From Vitis vinifera (taxonomy: Eukaryota; Streptophyta; Magnoliopsida; Vitales; Vitaceae): a stretch of DNA of 64,000 nucleotides. The position numbers were made by a program, and so were the translations under genes. Below the pieces are notes generated by a model, which did no database searches, was not told where the DNA came from, and was given only the letters and a program-made list of their open reading frames with translations. Shown here in pieces: positions 25,773 to 35,355 of this stretch. Positions within the stretch are counted from its first letter, which is position 1; the number at the start of each line of letters is the position of its first letter. Location: the NCBI RefSeq assembly GCF_030704535.1, contig NC_081823.1, positions 94,501-158,500 on the forward strand. Direction: 5' to 3'.

Positions 25773-25777
25773 CCCAT
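25773..25777. repeat. Target-site duplication, left (CCCAT)
   Basis: CCCAT immediately precedes the left LTR and is repeated at 36155-36159 after the right LTR. The 5-bp length is normal for gypsy integrase. Confidence 0.95.
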
Positions 25778-25800
25778 TGTAGGGACCCCTCCCTCCGAGA

Positions 25801-25830
25801 CACGTGGCACGCATCTTACAGTGACACGTG
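25801..25830 (+). promoter_or_regulatory. Paired G-boxes (ABRE-like) in LTR U3
   Basis: ACACGTGGCAC occurs twice, with CACGTG cores at 25801-25806 and 25825-25830, 24 bp apart. ACACGTGGC is the classical core bound by plant bZIP factors of the ABF/ABI5 group. Copy A keeps both. In the right LTR of copy B the second core has decayed to CATGTG. Confidence 0.6.
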
Positions 25831-25900
25831 GCACGCATTGTCATCCGGGTCATCTTCATCCGGACCTTCTCATAAAGCACACATGGCACGCTTTTCCGAA

Positions 25901-26056
25901 CTACCTCAAGGAAGATCGAACGACACTTATAAGCACATCATCCGGACGACTTACACAATACATCCGGATGATCAAGGACTACCTCAAGGAAGATCAAACG
26001 GCACTTATAAGCATATCATCCGGACGATTTACACAATGCATCCGGATGATCAACAT
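25901..26056 (+). repeat. 78-bp tandem duplication in LTR U3
   Basis: Two units, 25901-25978 and 25979-26056, each begin CTACCTCAAGGAAGATC and each carry two TCCGGA sites. The same pair occurs in the right LTR. Copy A has one diverged unit. Confidence 0.85.
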
Positions 26057-26070
26057 AGGCCGTCCGGATA

Positions 26071-26088
26071 CAATGGTCCGGACCATTG
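26071..26088. repeat. Perfect 18-bp palindrome in LTR
   Basis: CAATGGTCCGGACCATTG is its own reverse complement, centred on TCCGGA. It is retained in the right LTR near 35650. Confidence 0.85.
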
Positions 26089-26338
26089 ACTAAAGTATAG
26101 CGAGTCTTACACGCTATCACAACAACCAGCCATAGCCCACGTCCCATCACCTGCAGAGTGAAAAGACGAGTTGAGGTGACAACAAGTCACTTCCCACGAC
26201 CTCTACACAGCAGCATCACTTACCACGGTTTCTGACAGCCGCCAGTAGGGTGGCGATGACCATGCTGCCTCCGAATGTCATCATGACAAACATAAAATAT
26301 CTCCTCGCCATTAATGAGAGGAACAGTACTCCTGGCAC

Positions 26339-26344
26339 TATATA
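26339..26344 (+). promoter_or_regulatory. LTR TATA box (copy B)
   Basis: TATATA in CACTATATATGAACC. It lies about 290 bp before gag, and the RNA start would be near 26370. The right LTR has the same box. Confidence 0.65.
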
Positions 26345-26577
26345 TGAACCTTCGCATGAAGAAGAAGGTAAGAAAGTGAGACCTAGTAAAAGGCCAACTG
26401 GTTTATATCTCCCTTTCTAGCCATGGCTAACAAAACCATCGGAGGGTGCGTCCGGACACCCTGTCCGGATGCCTTTTTGCAGGTATAACGGCTGAATCAA
26501 GAACCTTTGTGTGTTGAGATCGCGTCTCCATCCATTTGGCAACTACGTGGAAGCCCAGGAAAGCGAGGTATCAACAT

Positions 26578-26595
26578 TGGCGCCGTCTGTGGGAA
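26578..26595 (+). other. Primer-binding site, copy B
   Basis: TGGCGCCGTCTGTGGGAA starts one base after the LTR. The tRNA partner was not assigned. Confidence 0.88.
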
Positions 26596-26626
26596 ACTTT
26601 TTACTTTGATTCAGTCACTAAAAAAG

Positions 26627-28918
26627 ATGGCTACACCTTCCCGAAGCCAATCATCTGGTAAAGGAGTGGATGATAATTTTGAATGGCGTCAAACCATCGA
26701 AAGAAGACAGTTGGCAAGCGAACGACAACTAAAAGCTCTCCTCCAGGAGACAGAGAGATTGAGAGAAGAAAACGTTGTATTACACATCCAAGCTTCAACA
26801 TCAGGGCCTCCTCGACGTCAGCATTCAAGAGGCCAAGTAGCAAACTCAAGGCCTCAGCAAGAACCGGAATCAATATATCCTGGGACAACAGGGGCTATCC
26901 CAGGAGCATGCAACGTGAGGCCTCATGAGCCACGCACGCCTATGCCTCGAGTCCCCCGTGAGGAAAGCTCAGATTCTACTCACTTTTCAGCAAAAAGACA
27001 ACGTGATAAAAAATCTCAGTTGTCAAATTCGATGCGCGCAAGGCTAGGCCCACAAGAGCCTGGAAGATCAAGGCCACCAATGGCCACAACCTGGGCACCA
27101 CGCCCTGGCCCCATGGCCACCCCTATGGTGCAAAACGTTCACCCGCATCGTGACCCCGTAGTCACCCCCGTGATGCGGAACGTTCATTCGCACCCAGCGG
27201 AACAACCAACTGGGAGAAACATCCCAAACGAGCCACCCATTGGCTCCATCAACAAAAGGCTGGATGACATGCTCTCCACGCCTTTCTGCTCCCATATCAT
27301 TAATTACGAGCCCCCAAGGGGATTCCTCATACCAAAGTTTTCCACATACGATGGAACCAACGATCCCTTTGATCACATTATGCATTATCGACAGCTTATG
27401 ACGCTCGATATTGGCAACGATGCACTACTATGCAAAGTATTTCCCGCCAGCTTACAAGGACAGGCTCTCTCATGGTTTCATCGCCTACCTCCCAACTCTG
27501 TTGGCAATTTCAGGGACCTGTCCGAAGCTTTCGTGGGACAATACTTGTGCTCCGCACGACACAAGCAAAATATCAGCACCCTGCAGAACATAAAAATGCA
27601 AGATAACGAATCCTTGAGGGAATTCGTGAAGCGATTTGGCCAGGCCGTGCTTCAAGTAGAGGCTTGTAGTATGGATGCTGTCCTACAGATCTTCAAGCGA
27701 AGCATCTGTCCAGGCACTCCATTTTTCGAATCACTGGCTAAAAAACCTCCTACAACAATGGATGACTTATTCAGGCGCGCCAAAAAATATTCAATGCTCG
27801 AAGATGACGTACGTGCAGCCACCCAGCAAGTTTTGGTTGCCGGACGGCCATCTAGAAATAATACGGAGGGAAATAGTAAACCCCCGGATCGGCCAAAGCC
27901 GTTTGACCGAAAGCAGGAAGGGCCAAGTCGCCCGGAAATGCCGCCTCTCACACCTCTTTCCATATCATATGAGAAACTTCTCCCAATGATCCAGGGCTTG
28001 TCCGACTTCAGATGGCCTAGACCCATTGGAACGGACCCATCCACAAGGGATTGTAGTAGGAGATGTGTCTTCCACAAGGATCATGGTCATACAACAGAGA
28101 CATGCCGAGCTTTCCAGTTTCTAGTCGAGAGGCTCATAAAAGCAGGGCATTTAAAGCAATACCTCCGATCAGATAATGGAGGAAGGGACGCATCCCAACA
28201 TCACAACCCCGGAGCCCCTAGGGCCCCAGCTATCCCCAAGGCCGTTATAAACTATATTAACGGAGGTCCATCCGATGAGGAGTACGACTCTAGGCGAAAG
28301 AGACAAAAATTGTTGCGGGCCGCATCAATACGCGAGCGCATCAATTCCATCCGACCCGGGCTAACTGGAGGGGGCCCTCGCCCCATAGATGGGACAATCA
28401 TTTTCCCACCAGTAGATCCCACCCGGACACTGCAACCACATCGCGACGCCCTCATCCTGTCCTTGGAAATTGGGGACTTCGATGTGCGGCGTATCTTGGT
28501 TGACCCAAGCAGCTCGGCCGATCTTATACAAACATCAGTCGCTAGCCACATGGGACACAGTCTCACAGACCTTGAAAACCCTGGACGAATCTTGTCCGGA
28601 TTCAACGGATCATCAACTATATCTTTGGGAGACATTGTACTGCCGGTTCAAGCTGGCCCAGTCACTCTCAACGTACAATTCTCGGTGGTACAAGAGTTAT
28701 CATCCTTCAATATCATCTTAGGGCGCACATGGCTACACTACATGAAAGCCATCCCCTCTACATATCATCAAATGGTGAGTTTCCTCACCAGCGAGGGGCA
28801 GATTGACCTGTATGGCAGCCAGTTAGCCGCTCGCCAATGCTATCAAATAGCACGGGAGGCAGGGGTCAACCAGGAGAATGCATCTCCCCCTGAACCCAGC
28901 ATTGCACATGACCAATAG
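26627..28918 (+). CDS. Gypsy Gag-protease polyprotein, copy B (763 aa, ends at leaky UAG)
   Basis: The reading frame is open from upstream of the PBS, but the first ATG inside the element is 26627, matched by the copy A ATG. Residues 1-60 contain a basic helix rich in Arg, Gln and Glu. A Pro/Arg/His-rich spacer follows, then the retrotransposon Gag domain (about 237-400). Next come a CVFHKDHGHTTETC zinc-binding-like motif (about 479-492) and a retropepsin domain (about 610-740) that includes ILGRTWLH near 696. The protease loop reads VDPSSS, whereas copy A has VDPGSS, so the Gly normally needed in the active-site loop is missing and processing is doubtful. The ORF ends in UAG at 28916-28918, with pol following in frame. 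Confidence 0.92.
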   Translation: MATPSRSQSSGKGVDDNFEWRQTIERRQLASERQLKALLQETERLREENVVLHIQASTSGPPRRQHSRGQVANSRPQQEPESIYPGTTGAIPGACNVRPHEPRTPMPRVPREESSDSTHFSAKRQRDKKSQLSNSMRARLGPQEPGRSRPPMATTWAPRPGPMATPMVQNVHPHRDPVVTPVMRNVHSHPAEQPTGRNIPNEPPIGSINKRLDDMLSTPFCSHIINYEPPRGFLIPKFSTYDGTNDPFDHIMHYRQLMTLDIGNDALLCKVFPASLQGQALSWFHRLPPNSVGNFRDLSEAFVGQYLCSARHKQNISTLQNIKMQDNESLREFVKRFGQAVLQVEACSMDAVLQIFKRSICPGTPFFESLAKKPPTTMDDLFRRAKKYSMLEDDVRAATQQVLVAGRPSRNNTEGNSKPPDRPKPFDRKQEGPSRPEMPPLTPLSISYEKLLPMIQGLSDFRWPRPIGTDPSTRDCSRRCVFHKDHGHTTETCRAFQFLVERLIKAGHLKQYLRSDNGGRDASQHHNPGAPRAPAIPKAVINYINGGPSDEEYDSRRKRQKLLRAASIRERINSIRPGLTGGGPRPIDGTIIFPPVDPTRTLQPHRDALILSLEIGDFDVRRILVDPSSSADLIQTSVASHMGHSLTDLENPGRILSGFNGSSTISLGDIVLPVQAGPVTLNVQFSVVQELSSFNIILGRTWLHYMKAIPSTYHQMVSFLTSEGQIDLYGSQLAARQCYQIAREAGVNQENASPPEPSIAHDQ

Positions 28919-28924
28919 CAATTA
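28916..28924 (+). promoter_or_regulatory. UAG-CAA-UUA leaky-stop context between gag and pol
   Basis: The gag terminator TAG is followed by CAATTA, fitting the UAG-CAR-YYA rule for tobamovirus-type readthrough. Copy A has the same nine bases (4896-4888, minus strand). Pol continues in the same frame and has no ATG near its start, which is what stop-codon readthrough would require. Confidence 0.75.
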
Positions 28925-31900
28925 TTGGGTCCGGCGGACAAAGATCCCCCGACAGCAGATCCCTTACAAACAATCCAAATTTCGGAGGAAAGCACTCACC
29001 TTACAAACATCAGCTCCCTCATGACAGCCGAAGAAACTCAGAGCATGCAAAACATTCTCAGACAGAATCGTGACATCTTCACATGGGCACATTCTGATAT
29101 GAAGGGAATTCATCCCTCTATTACATCTCACAGGCTTAACGTCTTTTCAACTGCCAGACTCGTCCGGCAGAAAATTAGGCGTTTTCACCCGGATAGACAG
29201 AAAGTCATCCGGAATGAGATCGACAAATTGCTCGAAACCGGATTCATCAGAGAAGTTTCTTATCCGGAGTGGTTGGCAAATGTAGTGGTGGTACCCAAAA
29301 AAGAAAGAAAGTGGCGAGTTTGTATAGACTATACCAATCTCAACAATGCATGTCCAAAAGACAGTTTCCCCTTACCACGAATAGATCAGATTGTGGATTC
29401 CACTTCCGGGCAAGGGATGCTCTCTTTCTTGGATGCCTTCTCCGGATATCACCAAATCCCCATGTCCCCGGACGACGAAGAAAAGACTGCATTCATAACG
29501 CCACATGACCTCTATTGCTACAAAGTCATGCCATTCGGACTCAAAAATGCTGGTGCCACTTATCAAAGATTAATGACTAAGATCTTCGAACCTCTAATAG
29601 GCCACACGGTAGAGGTATATATTGATGATATCGTGGTTAAAGCAAAACCCGAGAGCAACATGTCCTTCACTTACAAGAAGTTTTTCACCTCTTACGAAAG
29701 TATGGCATGAAGCTAAATCCTTCTAAATGAGCCTTTGGCGTAAGTACTGGCAAAATTCTGGGATTTATGGTCAACCAAAGGGGCATAGAAGTCAGCCCGG
29801 ATCAAGTCAAAGCAGTCATGGAAACACCCCCTCCCAGGAACAAGAAGGAGCTACAACACCTCACAGGCAAGCTCGTCGCTCTAGGGCGTTTTATAGCCCG
29901 CTTCACTGATGAATTGCGACCCTTCTTTTTGGCAATACGAAAAGCTGGAGCACATGGATGGACGGACAATTGCCAGAACGCTTTCGAAAAGATTAAGTAT
30001 TGTCTTGCGCAACCGCCCATCTTGAGCAGCCCCATTCCAAAGGAGAAATTGTATATGTATCTGACGGTATCAGAATGGGCAATCAGCGTCGTTCTATTTC
30101 ACTGCCCCTCACCCAAGGAGCAGAAGCCTATCTACTACGTCAGCAGGGCGTTAGCAGACGTAGAAACCAGATATTCAAAAATGGAACTAATAGCCTTAGC
30201 CCTTCGAAGCGCTGCCTAGAAGCTCCGCCCTTATTTCCAAGCTCATCCAGTGATCGTACTAACTGACCAGCCCCTTCGCAACATTCTGCACAAGCCAGAT
30301 TTAACCGGAAGAATGCTGCAATGGGCCATTGAGTTAAGCGAATTTGGAATCGAATTCCAACCCAGATTGGCCATGAAAGGCCAAGTAATGGCTGACTTCG
30401 TGCTAGAATATTCCCGAAGACCCAGCCAACATGACGAATCAAGTAAAAAAGAATGGTGGACTCTGCGAGTTGACGGAGCCTCACGCTCATCAGGCTCTGG
30501 AGTCGGGCTTCTATTACAGTCCCCAACTGGGGAACATTTGGAGCAAGTCATCCGGCTGGGATTCTCTGCCTCTAACAATGAAGCAGAATATGAAGCCATC
30601 TTGTCCGGATTGGACCTCGCCCTTGCTCTATCCGTCTCCAAACTCCGGATCTACAGTGACTCACAACTCGTGGTAAAGCATGTCCAGGAGGAATATGAGG
30701 CTAAGGACGCACGCATGGCGCGATACTTAGCTAAAGTAAGAGACACCTTGCAGCAATTCACCGAATGGGCAATCGAAAAAATCAAGCGAGCTGACAATAA
30801 GCGCGCTGACGTCTTGGCCGGCATAGCTGCCTCCCTCCCCATCAAAGAAGCCATTCTATTGCCTATACACGTGCAACCCAACCCCTCTGTCGCAGAAATT
30901 TCCACCTGCAATACTATTGAGACAAACCAAGCGGATGGCCAAGAATGGACGTATGACATCACAGAATATATCCGGACCGGCAATTTGCCCGAAGATCTCA
31001 AACAGGCACACAAAGTCCGGGTGCAAGCTGCCCGTTTCACTCTGATTGGGGGACACCTTTACAAGCGATCCTTCACAGGACCTTACCTTCGATGCCTAGG
31101 GCATTCAAAGGCCCAGTATGTGTTAGCTGAGTTACACGAAGGAATATGCGGGAATCATTCAGGAGGACGATCTCTGGCACATCGAGCCCATTCACAGGGA
31201 TATTATTGGCCAACAATGAAGAAAGACGCGGCAGCATATGTTAAAAAATGTGATAAATGTCAACGATATGCTCCTATTCCACATATGCCATCAACAACAT
31301 TGAAAACAATCTCAGGTCCATGACCTTTTGCACAATGGGGCATGGACATAGTGGGACCTCTCCCGGTTGCGCCTGCCCAAAAGAAAATTTTGCTCGTTGC
31401 CACAGATTATTTCAGTAAGTGGGTGGAAGCTGAAGCATATGCTAGCATCAAAGACAAGGATGTCACCAAGTTTGTATGGAAAAATATTGTCTGCCGCTTT
31501 GGAATCCCCCAAGCCATCATAGCTGACAATGGTCCACAATTTGATAGCATTGCATTCAGGAATTTCTGTTCGGAGCTAAACATCCGGAATTCATACTCCA
31601 CACCGCGATATCCTCAGAGTAACGGGCAAGCAGAAGCCACAAACAAGACCCTAATCAATGCCCTAAAGAAAAGGCTTGAGCAAGCTAAAGGAAAGTGGGT
31701 GGAGGAGCTACCCGGCGTCCTATGGGCCTATCGAACCACACCTGGACGACCAACAGGAAACACTCCTTTCGCCCTCGCGTATGGAATGGATGCAGTCATT
31801 CCTATTGAAATAGGTCTTCCTACTATCCGGACTGACGCAGCAAAACAGAGTGATGCAAACACGGAATTAGGAAGAAATTTGGATTGGACGGATGAAGTGA

Positions 31901-32181
31901 GGGAAAGCGCGGCCATCCGGATGGCAGATTATCAACAAAGGGCATCAGCACATTACAATCGCAAAGTGAGGCCAAGAAGCTTCAAAAATGGTACGCTAGT
32001 CCTTAGAAAAGTTTTTGAAAACACTGCTGAAGTGGGCGCAGGGAAGTTCCAGGCCAACTGGGAAGGACCCTATATAGTGTTTAAGGCAAGTGACAATGGA
32101 ACCTATCATTTACAAAAGTTAAACGGAACTTCATTGCTTAGACCTTGGAATGTGTCTAATTTAAAGCAGTACTATCAATGA
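28919..32181 (+). pseudogene. Gypsy pol, copy B (RT, RNase H, archaeal-type RNase H, integrase), broken
   Basis: RT spans about 29215-29900 (VVPKK, LPRIDQIVDSTSG, YIDD near 29620). The RT-linked RNase H lies at about 30040-30420. A second RNase H at about 30452-30830 has DGA, EAEYEA and SDSQLV, so its acidic residues are present. The integrase zinc finger (H..H..CxxC, 31120-31270) precedes the core (MDIVGPLP, DNGPQF, ...NGQAEATNK, 31340-31720). The C-terminus ends at 32181. Private damage: a 1-nt loss near 29640 just after YIDD, and a stop at about 29727. Inherited damage shared with copy A: TAG at 30217-30219 and TGA at 31321-31323. RT and integrase cannot be made whole from this copy. Confidence 0.92.
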
Positions 32182-32312
32182 AAAAGCAGAGACAAGTGCA
32201 AATGAAAAAGAAGTATTTTTATTAATGTGGATAAATGTATGAACAAAGAGGTCTCCGGACCACAAAAATACAGAAAGAAGATTACAGAAGAAATTGCAAA
32301 AAAGAGAAGCTA

Positions 32313-34744
32313 TCAGGAAGCAGGCTTGTCATGAAGTTTCTTTTCTTCACCCGGAGGAATTGAAGGCACGTCCCACTTGATACCGTTCTTCTTCATGCAG
32401 CACCGATACCCAAAGATGAACGTATCATCCACTTGTTTTTGGTATTCTGCTTCAAGTTCCTCCCTCTCTGTAGCAAACTCCCGTTCTAGCTCCTCTTTTT
32501 GTGCAACCAAGCGCAGCTGCAAATCTTCCCTCTGTTTCTTTTCGATAGAAACTTCTGTCCGGAGGTGCCTCACCTCCTCCCTCAGCCGGGCCATCTCATC
32601 TGCTGTCTCATGCAGGCGGTAGGTTGTTGATTCCTCCCGGCTCTTTGCCTCAGCCAAATCCACCCGAAGGGCTTCATTATCTTCTCGAATGGTGGATAAA
32701 CTAGCTTCAGCCTCTTCCAGTCTCAGACGCAACTGGTTTTCACTTTCTTTATGCCGAGAGGCGAAGATCTTCATATAGTCAGTGGTCCGCAGCAGGTCAG
32801 AAAAGAGATCGTGTTGTTGGGCCATGCCACGGAGACCACTCACTAGCTGACACACAAATAAGCAAAACAAAGTTATAAATCATACCACAACAACACATCA
32901 AAATGGCAAAAGAATCAAAAAGTACAAAAAAACAATTTACCGTTTCCACCGTCTCGAACATCTTGGTTGAGGGCATGATGTCAGGCGAGCCGGGTGGAAT
33001 TTGTTTCAGCTTATCTTCCAACTCCGCATAGCTAAAGGAGTTAGCGGAGGAGCAAGATGCGTCATTAACAGGTTCCCCCCCGGATGAAGCAGCAAAAGGT
33101 GACTTTCGTTCCGGGTGAGGGGCCTCAACATTTACGGCCGGATGGGTCTCCCCGGGTGCAACCTCATCCGGGACCATCACCGGCGCGGCTAGAATCTCAG
33201 TTGCCATCTCGACTTCACCCCCCTCCGGATGAGCGTCTTGGGCGGATGCGCAACTAATTTCGATCTCTTGCTGACGATCTTGAAGCCGCCCGAAGAGTCC
33301 AGACCTCATATTGCGCACCGAGCGAGGCCTCTTTAAAGGTGGCCCCTTCACCAGAACGAGAGCCAGGCGGTCCAGATCGTCAGAGGGCTGACTCTGGTTT
33401 TCTGCCCCTGCTTCCTCCATCGGGGCCGCGCAAGTGGCTTCAATTGCATCGACATCCGGATTACGGGAGTCCGGATGATTGGCGGACGCAGCTTCCTCAG
33501 CCAAATTCGCCAGGCGGGCAACCGCTGCCAAGGAGGTGCTTGAGTGGTTCAGCCCCGCGACGTGTCCGGATCCGCTTGAGATGGAATGAGGAGCAAGGTT
33601 CACTGGCTCCTCTATCATTACCTCCGCCTCGTGAGTAATGGGCGGAGGAGCAAATTCCTTGGGAGGAGTGGGCTCCTTCACTCCCTTCCCATTCTTCATC
33701 AGCTTCCTCTTTTTCGCTGGAGTTTTCTTTGGAGGAGAATCTGCGTCGCGTTTCTGTCCGGGAGCCTTCCGGAGGGTTCCTTCGTTTTTCTTCTTCTCCC
33801 GATTGTCCAGGAGCGCTCGGCGCTTTTCAGCATCAGCCTCTTTTGACGCCTGGTAAATCGGGAGATCTTTCATAGTGTAATGCTCCCCAGGTACTACCTC
33901 CTTTGGCATCTTCCTGGGAAGAATGTTGATGACATACTCTTGGGGCTCCCAGACGACTACCATCAGATTCCGTGCAGTCAGCAGCATCTTGCACTGCCTC
34001 TCCTTGGCGTCTATCTCAAAACACTTGCTGAGACAGGCAAAAGACGCCTTTTCCACCCAATCCACGAGGTGGCCCCTTTTTTCCGGACCTACATTAACAG
34101 CACCAAAGGTTGAGAATACCATCCGGAGAGATCAACAAGAAAACAACAAGGTAAAATCCGGACAAAAGTCGCAAAGCAGACTTACCCGGAATCGCTAAGG
34201 AATAGTTGGGAGAGAAGGGCCTCGCCGGATGCCTCGACCCCGCCCACACACCCCGGACCATTACGTGTCCCTTCGCCCCTCCCTTCGTCGAGTCTGGCAG
34301 TTCCGTCACCAATTGAAGGGAGGGCAGGTGCGCGGACAGGCTGAAGATGTCAGTTTTCGCCTTCTTCAGCGAATACACGAAAAACACCTCCAGCAACGTG
34401 AGGTCAAGGTTGTACAGCATGTTTATGATGCTGCATCCCATCAGCACCCGGACGATATTGGGGTGAATGAAGACGGGTGGAATCTTGGTGAAATGAAGGA
34501 ATTCCTTGAACAACGCCGGCAGAGGCAACCGGAGCCCTGCGTTGAATTGTTCCTTGGAGAAGACGACAATATCATGTTCTGCTTTCTCAGTAGACACCAT
34601 GTCCTCCCCATTCAGAAATTCCACAATCACGCCATTTGGAACGCAGAATCGATCCCGGAACTCCTTTACGCTCAGTCTGTCTGTAGGTTTCTCATGAGCG
34701 TCGCTGGCGCGGGAAGATGAAGTAGCTTTCTTCTTTGAAGACAT
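32313..34744 (-). CDS. Opposite-strand spliced gene inside gypsy copy B (746 aa, Transposase_28-like domain plus coiled coil)
   Basis: Three exons on the strand opposite gag-pol: 34186-34744, 32941-34088 and 32313-32846. Introns of 97 and 94 bp have GTAAGT...TAG and GTAAAT...CAG ends and consistent phase (1 and 0). Domains: residues 1-20 basic/Ser-rich; about 20-190 the domain annotated in Pfam as 'putative gypsy type transposon' (Transposase_28), recognised from memory by its FCVPNG, LRLPLP...FLHFT and IHPN(I) blocks; an NLS-like PPKKTPAKKRK near 290; a Pro/Ser/Glu-rich linker; and a coiled coil of about 110 residues (ENQLRLRLEEAEASL to QKQVDDTF) near the C-terminus. It faces pol 3' to 3'. 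Function is unknown. The intact frame contrasts with the broken pol. Confidence 0.82.
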
Positions 34745-35113
34745 TTTTTAGCGCAAGATTGCACCGAAACCTGCATACAAGGAGCGCAACAGTTTAAGCA
34801 CAGCAAATCCAGAAAATCAACAAACACCAGCATTCAACACACAGTCGCAAGCGATTTGCCCAAAACAAGTCAGAAATCAAACCAACAACGCCAAAGCATA
34901 GAAAAGGAAAGAGCAAAGCACAAAGAATACGTACCGAATGTCAGAAAGAAGCAAAGGTTGCAGATCGCAAGGCAAGCACCGTCAAAGCGCAACAAATCAC
35001 CGTAAAAAATTCTAGGGTTTTCACTCAAAAGAAGCAACAATACGCACAAGGTTGACGAAGAAAGCTATCTCAGAAAAACGCAGTAGAAAAAAGCAACAGT
35101 GAGCATAGTATGC

Positions 35114-35121
35114 TATTTATA
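35114..35121 (-). promoter_or_regulatory. TATA box for the opposite-strand gene
   Basis: The minus strand reads CTATAAATAGC, a near-perfect plant TATA box (TATAAATA), about 370 nt upstream of the ATG at 34744. A long leader, or an intron in the leader, would fit the spacing. Confidence 0.6.
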
Positions 35122-35341
35122 GGGGGACATCCCCTCGGAAAGCCAAACGTCCAAACAACGCCATCATTGAAACGACATGATGCCTGGGAATACCCAGAGT
35201 CGGCGGCTCATCATAAATGTCTTTTTGGCTCTCGCACCCCCACTCGCCACGTGGCCTAACCAGACAAAAAGTCGATTTCGGTTTCAAAAAAACCAATTAT
35301 TTTTAACCCGCCCATTTTTGCTCGGGCAAAATAGGCAAGTT

Positions 35342-35352
35342 AAAAAGGGGGG
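35342..35352 (+). other. Polypurine tract, copy B
   Basis: AAAAAGGGGGG lies 3 bases before the right LTR (CAT then TGTAGG). This is the usual plus-strand priming site. Confidence 0.85.
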
Positions 35353-35355
35353 CAT

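Larger units (their letters stand above)
25778..26576 (+). repeat. 5' LTR of gypsy copy B (799 bp)
   Basis: It runs from TGTAGGG to TATCAACA. It contains paired G-boxes, a 78-bp tandem duplication, nine TCCGGA hexamers, an 18-bp palindrome and a TATA box; see the separate entries. It promotes the element's genomic RNA. Confidence 0.96.

Noticed and set aside
25821-26093. ORFs inside the gypsy LTRs (also 35404-35752 and 7743-8036)
   Set aside because: They arise from the GC-richer tandem TCCGGA-containing U3 units. Their frames are not conserved between copies and they have no domain.
26507-26626. Upstream extension of the gag ORF into the LTR and across the PBS
   Set aside because: The open frame has no support as coding. 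The ATG at 26627 is shared with copy A and fits Gag starts.
28925-28927. TTG as a possible start codon for a separate pol ORF
   Set aside because: Plants rarely start at TTG. The in-frame UAG-CAA-UUA context explains pol expression better.
33339-33638. Plus-strand ORFs overlapping the antisense gene in copy B (33339-34198, 34229-34720)
   Set aside because: They are shadows of the minus-strand exons, with Pro/Arg-rich translation and no counterpart motif.
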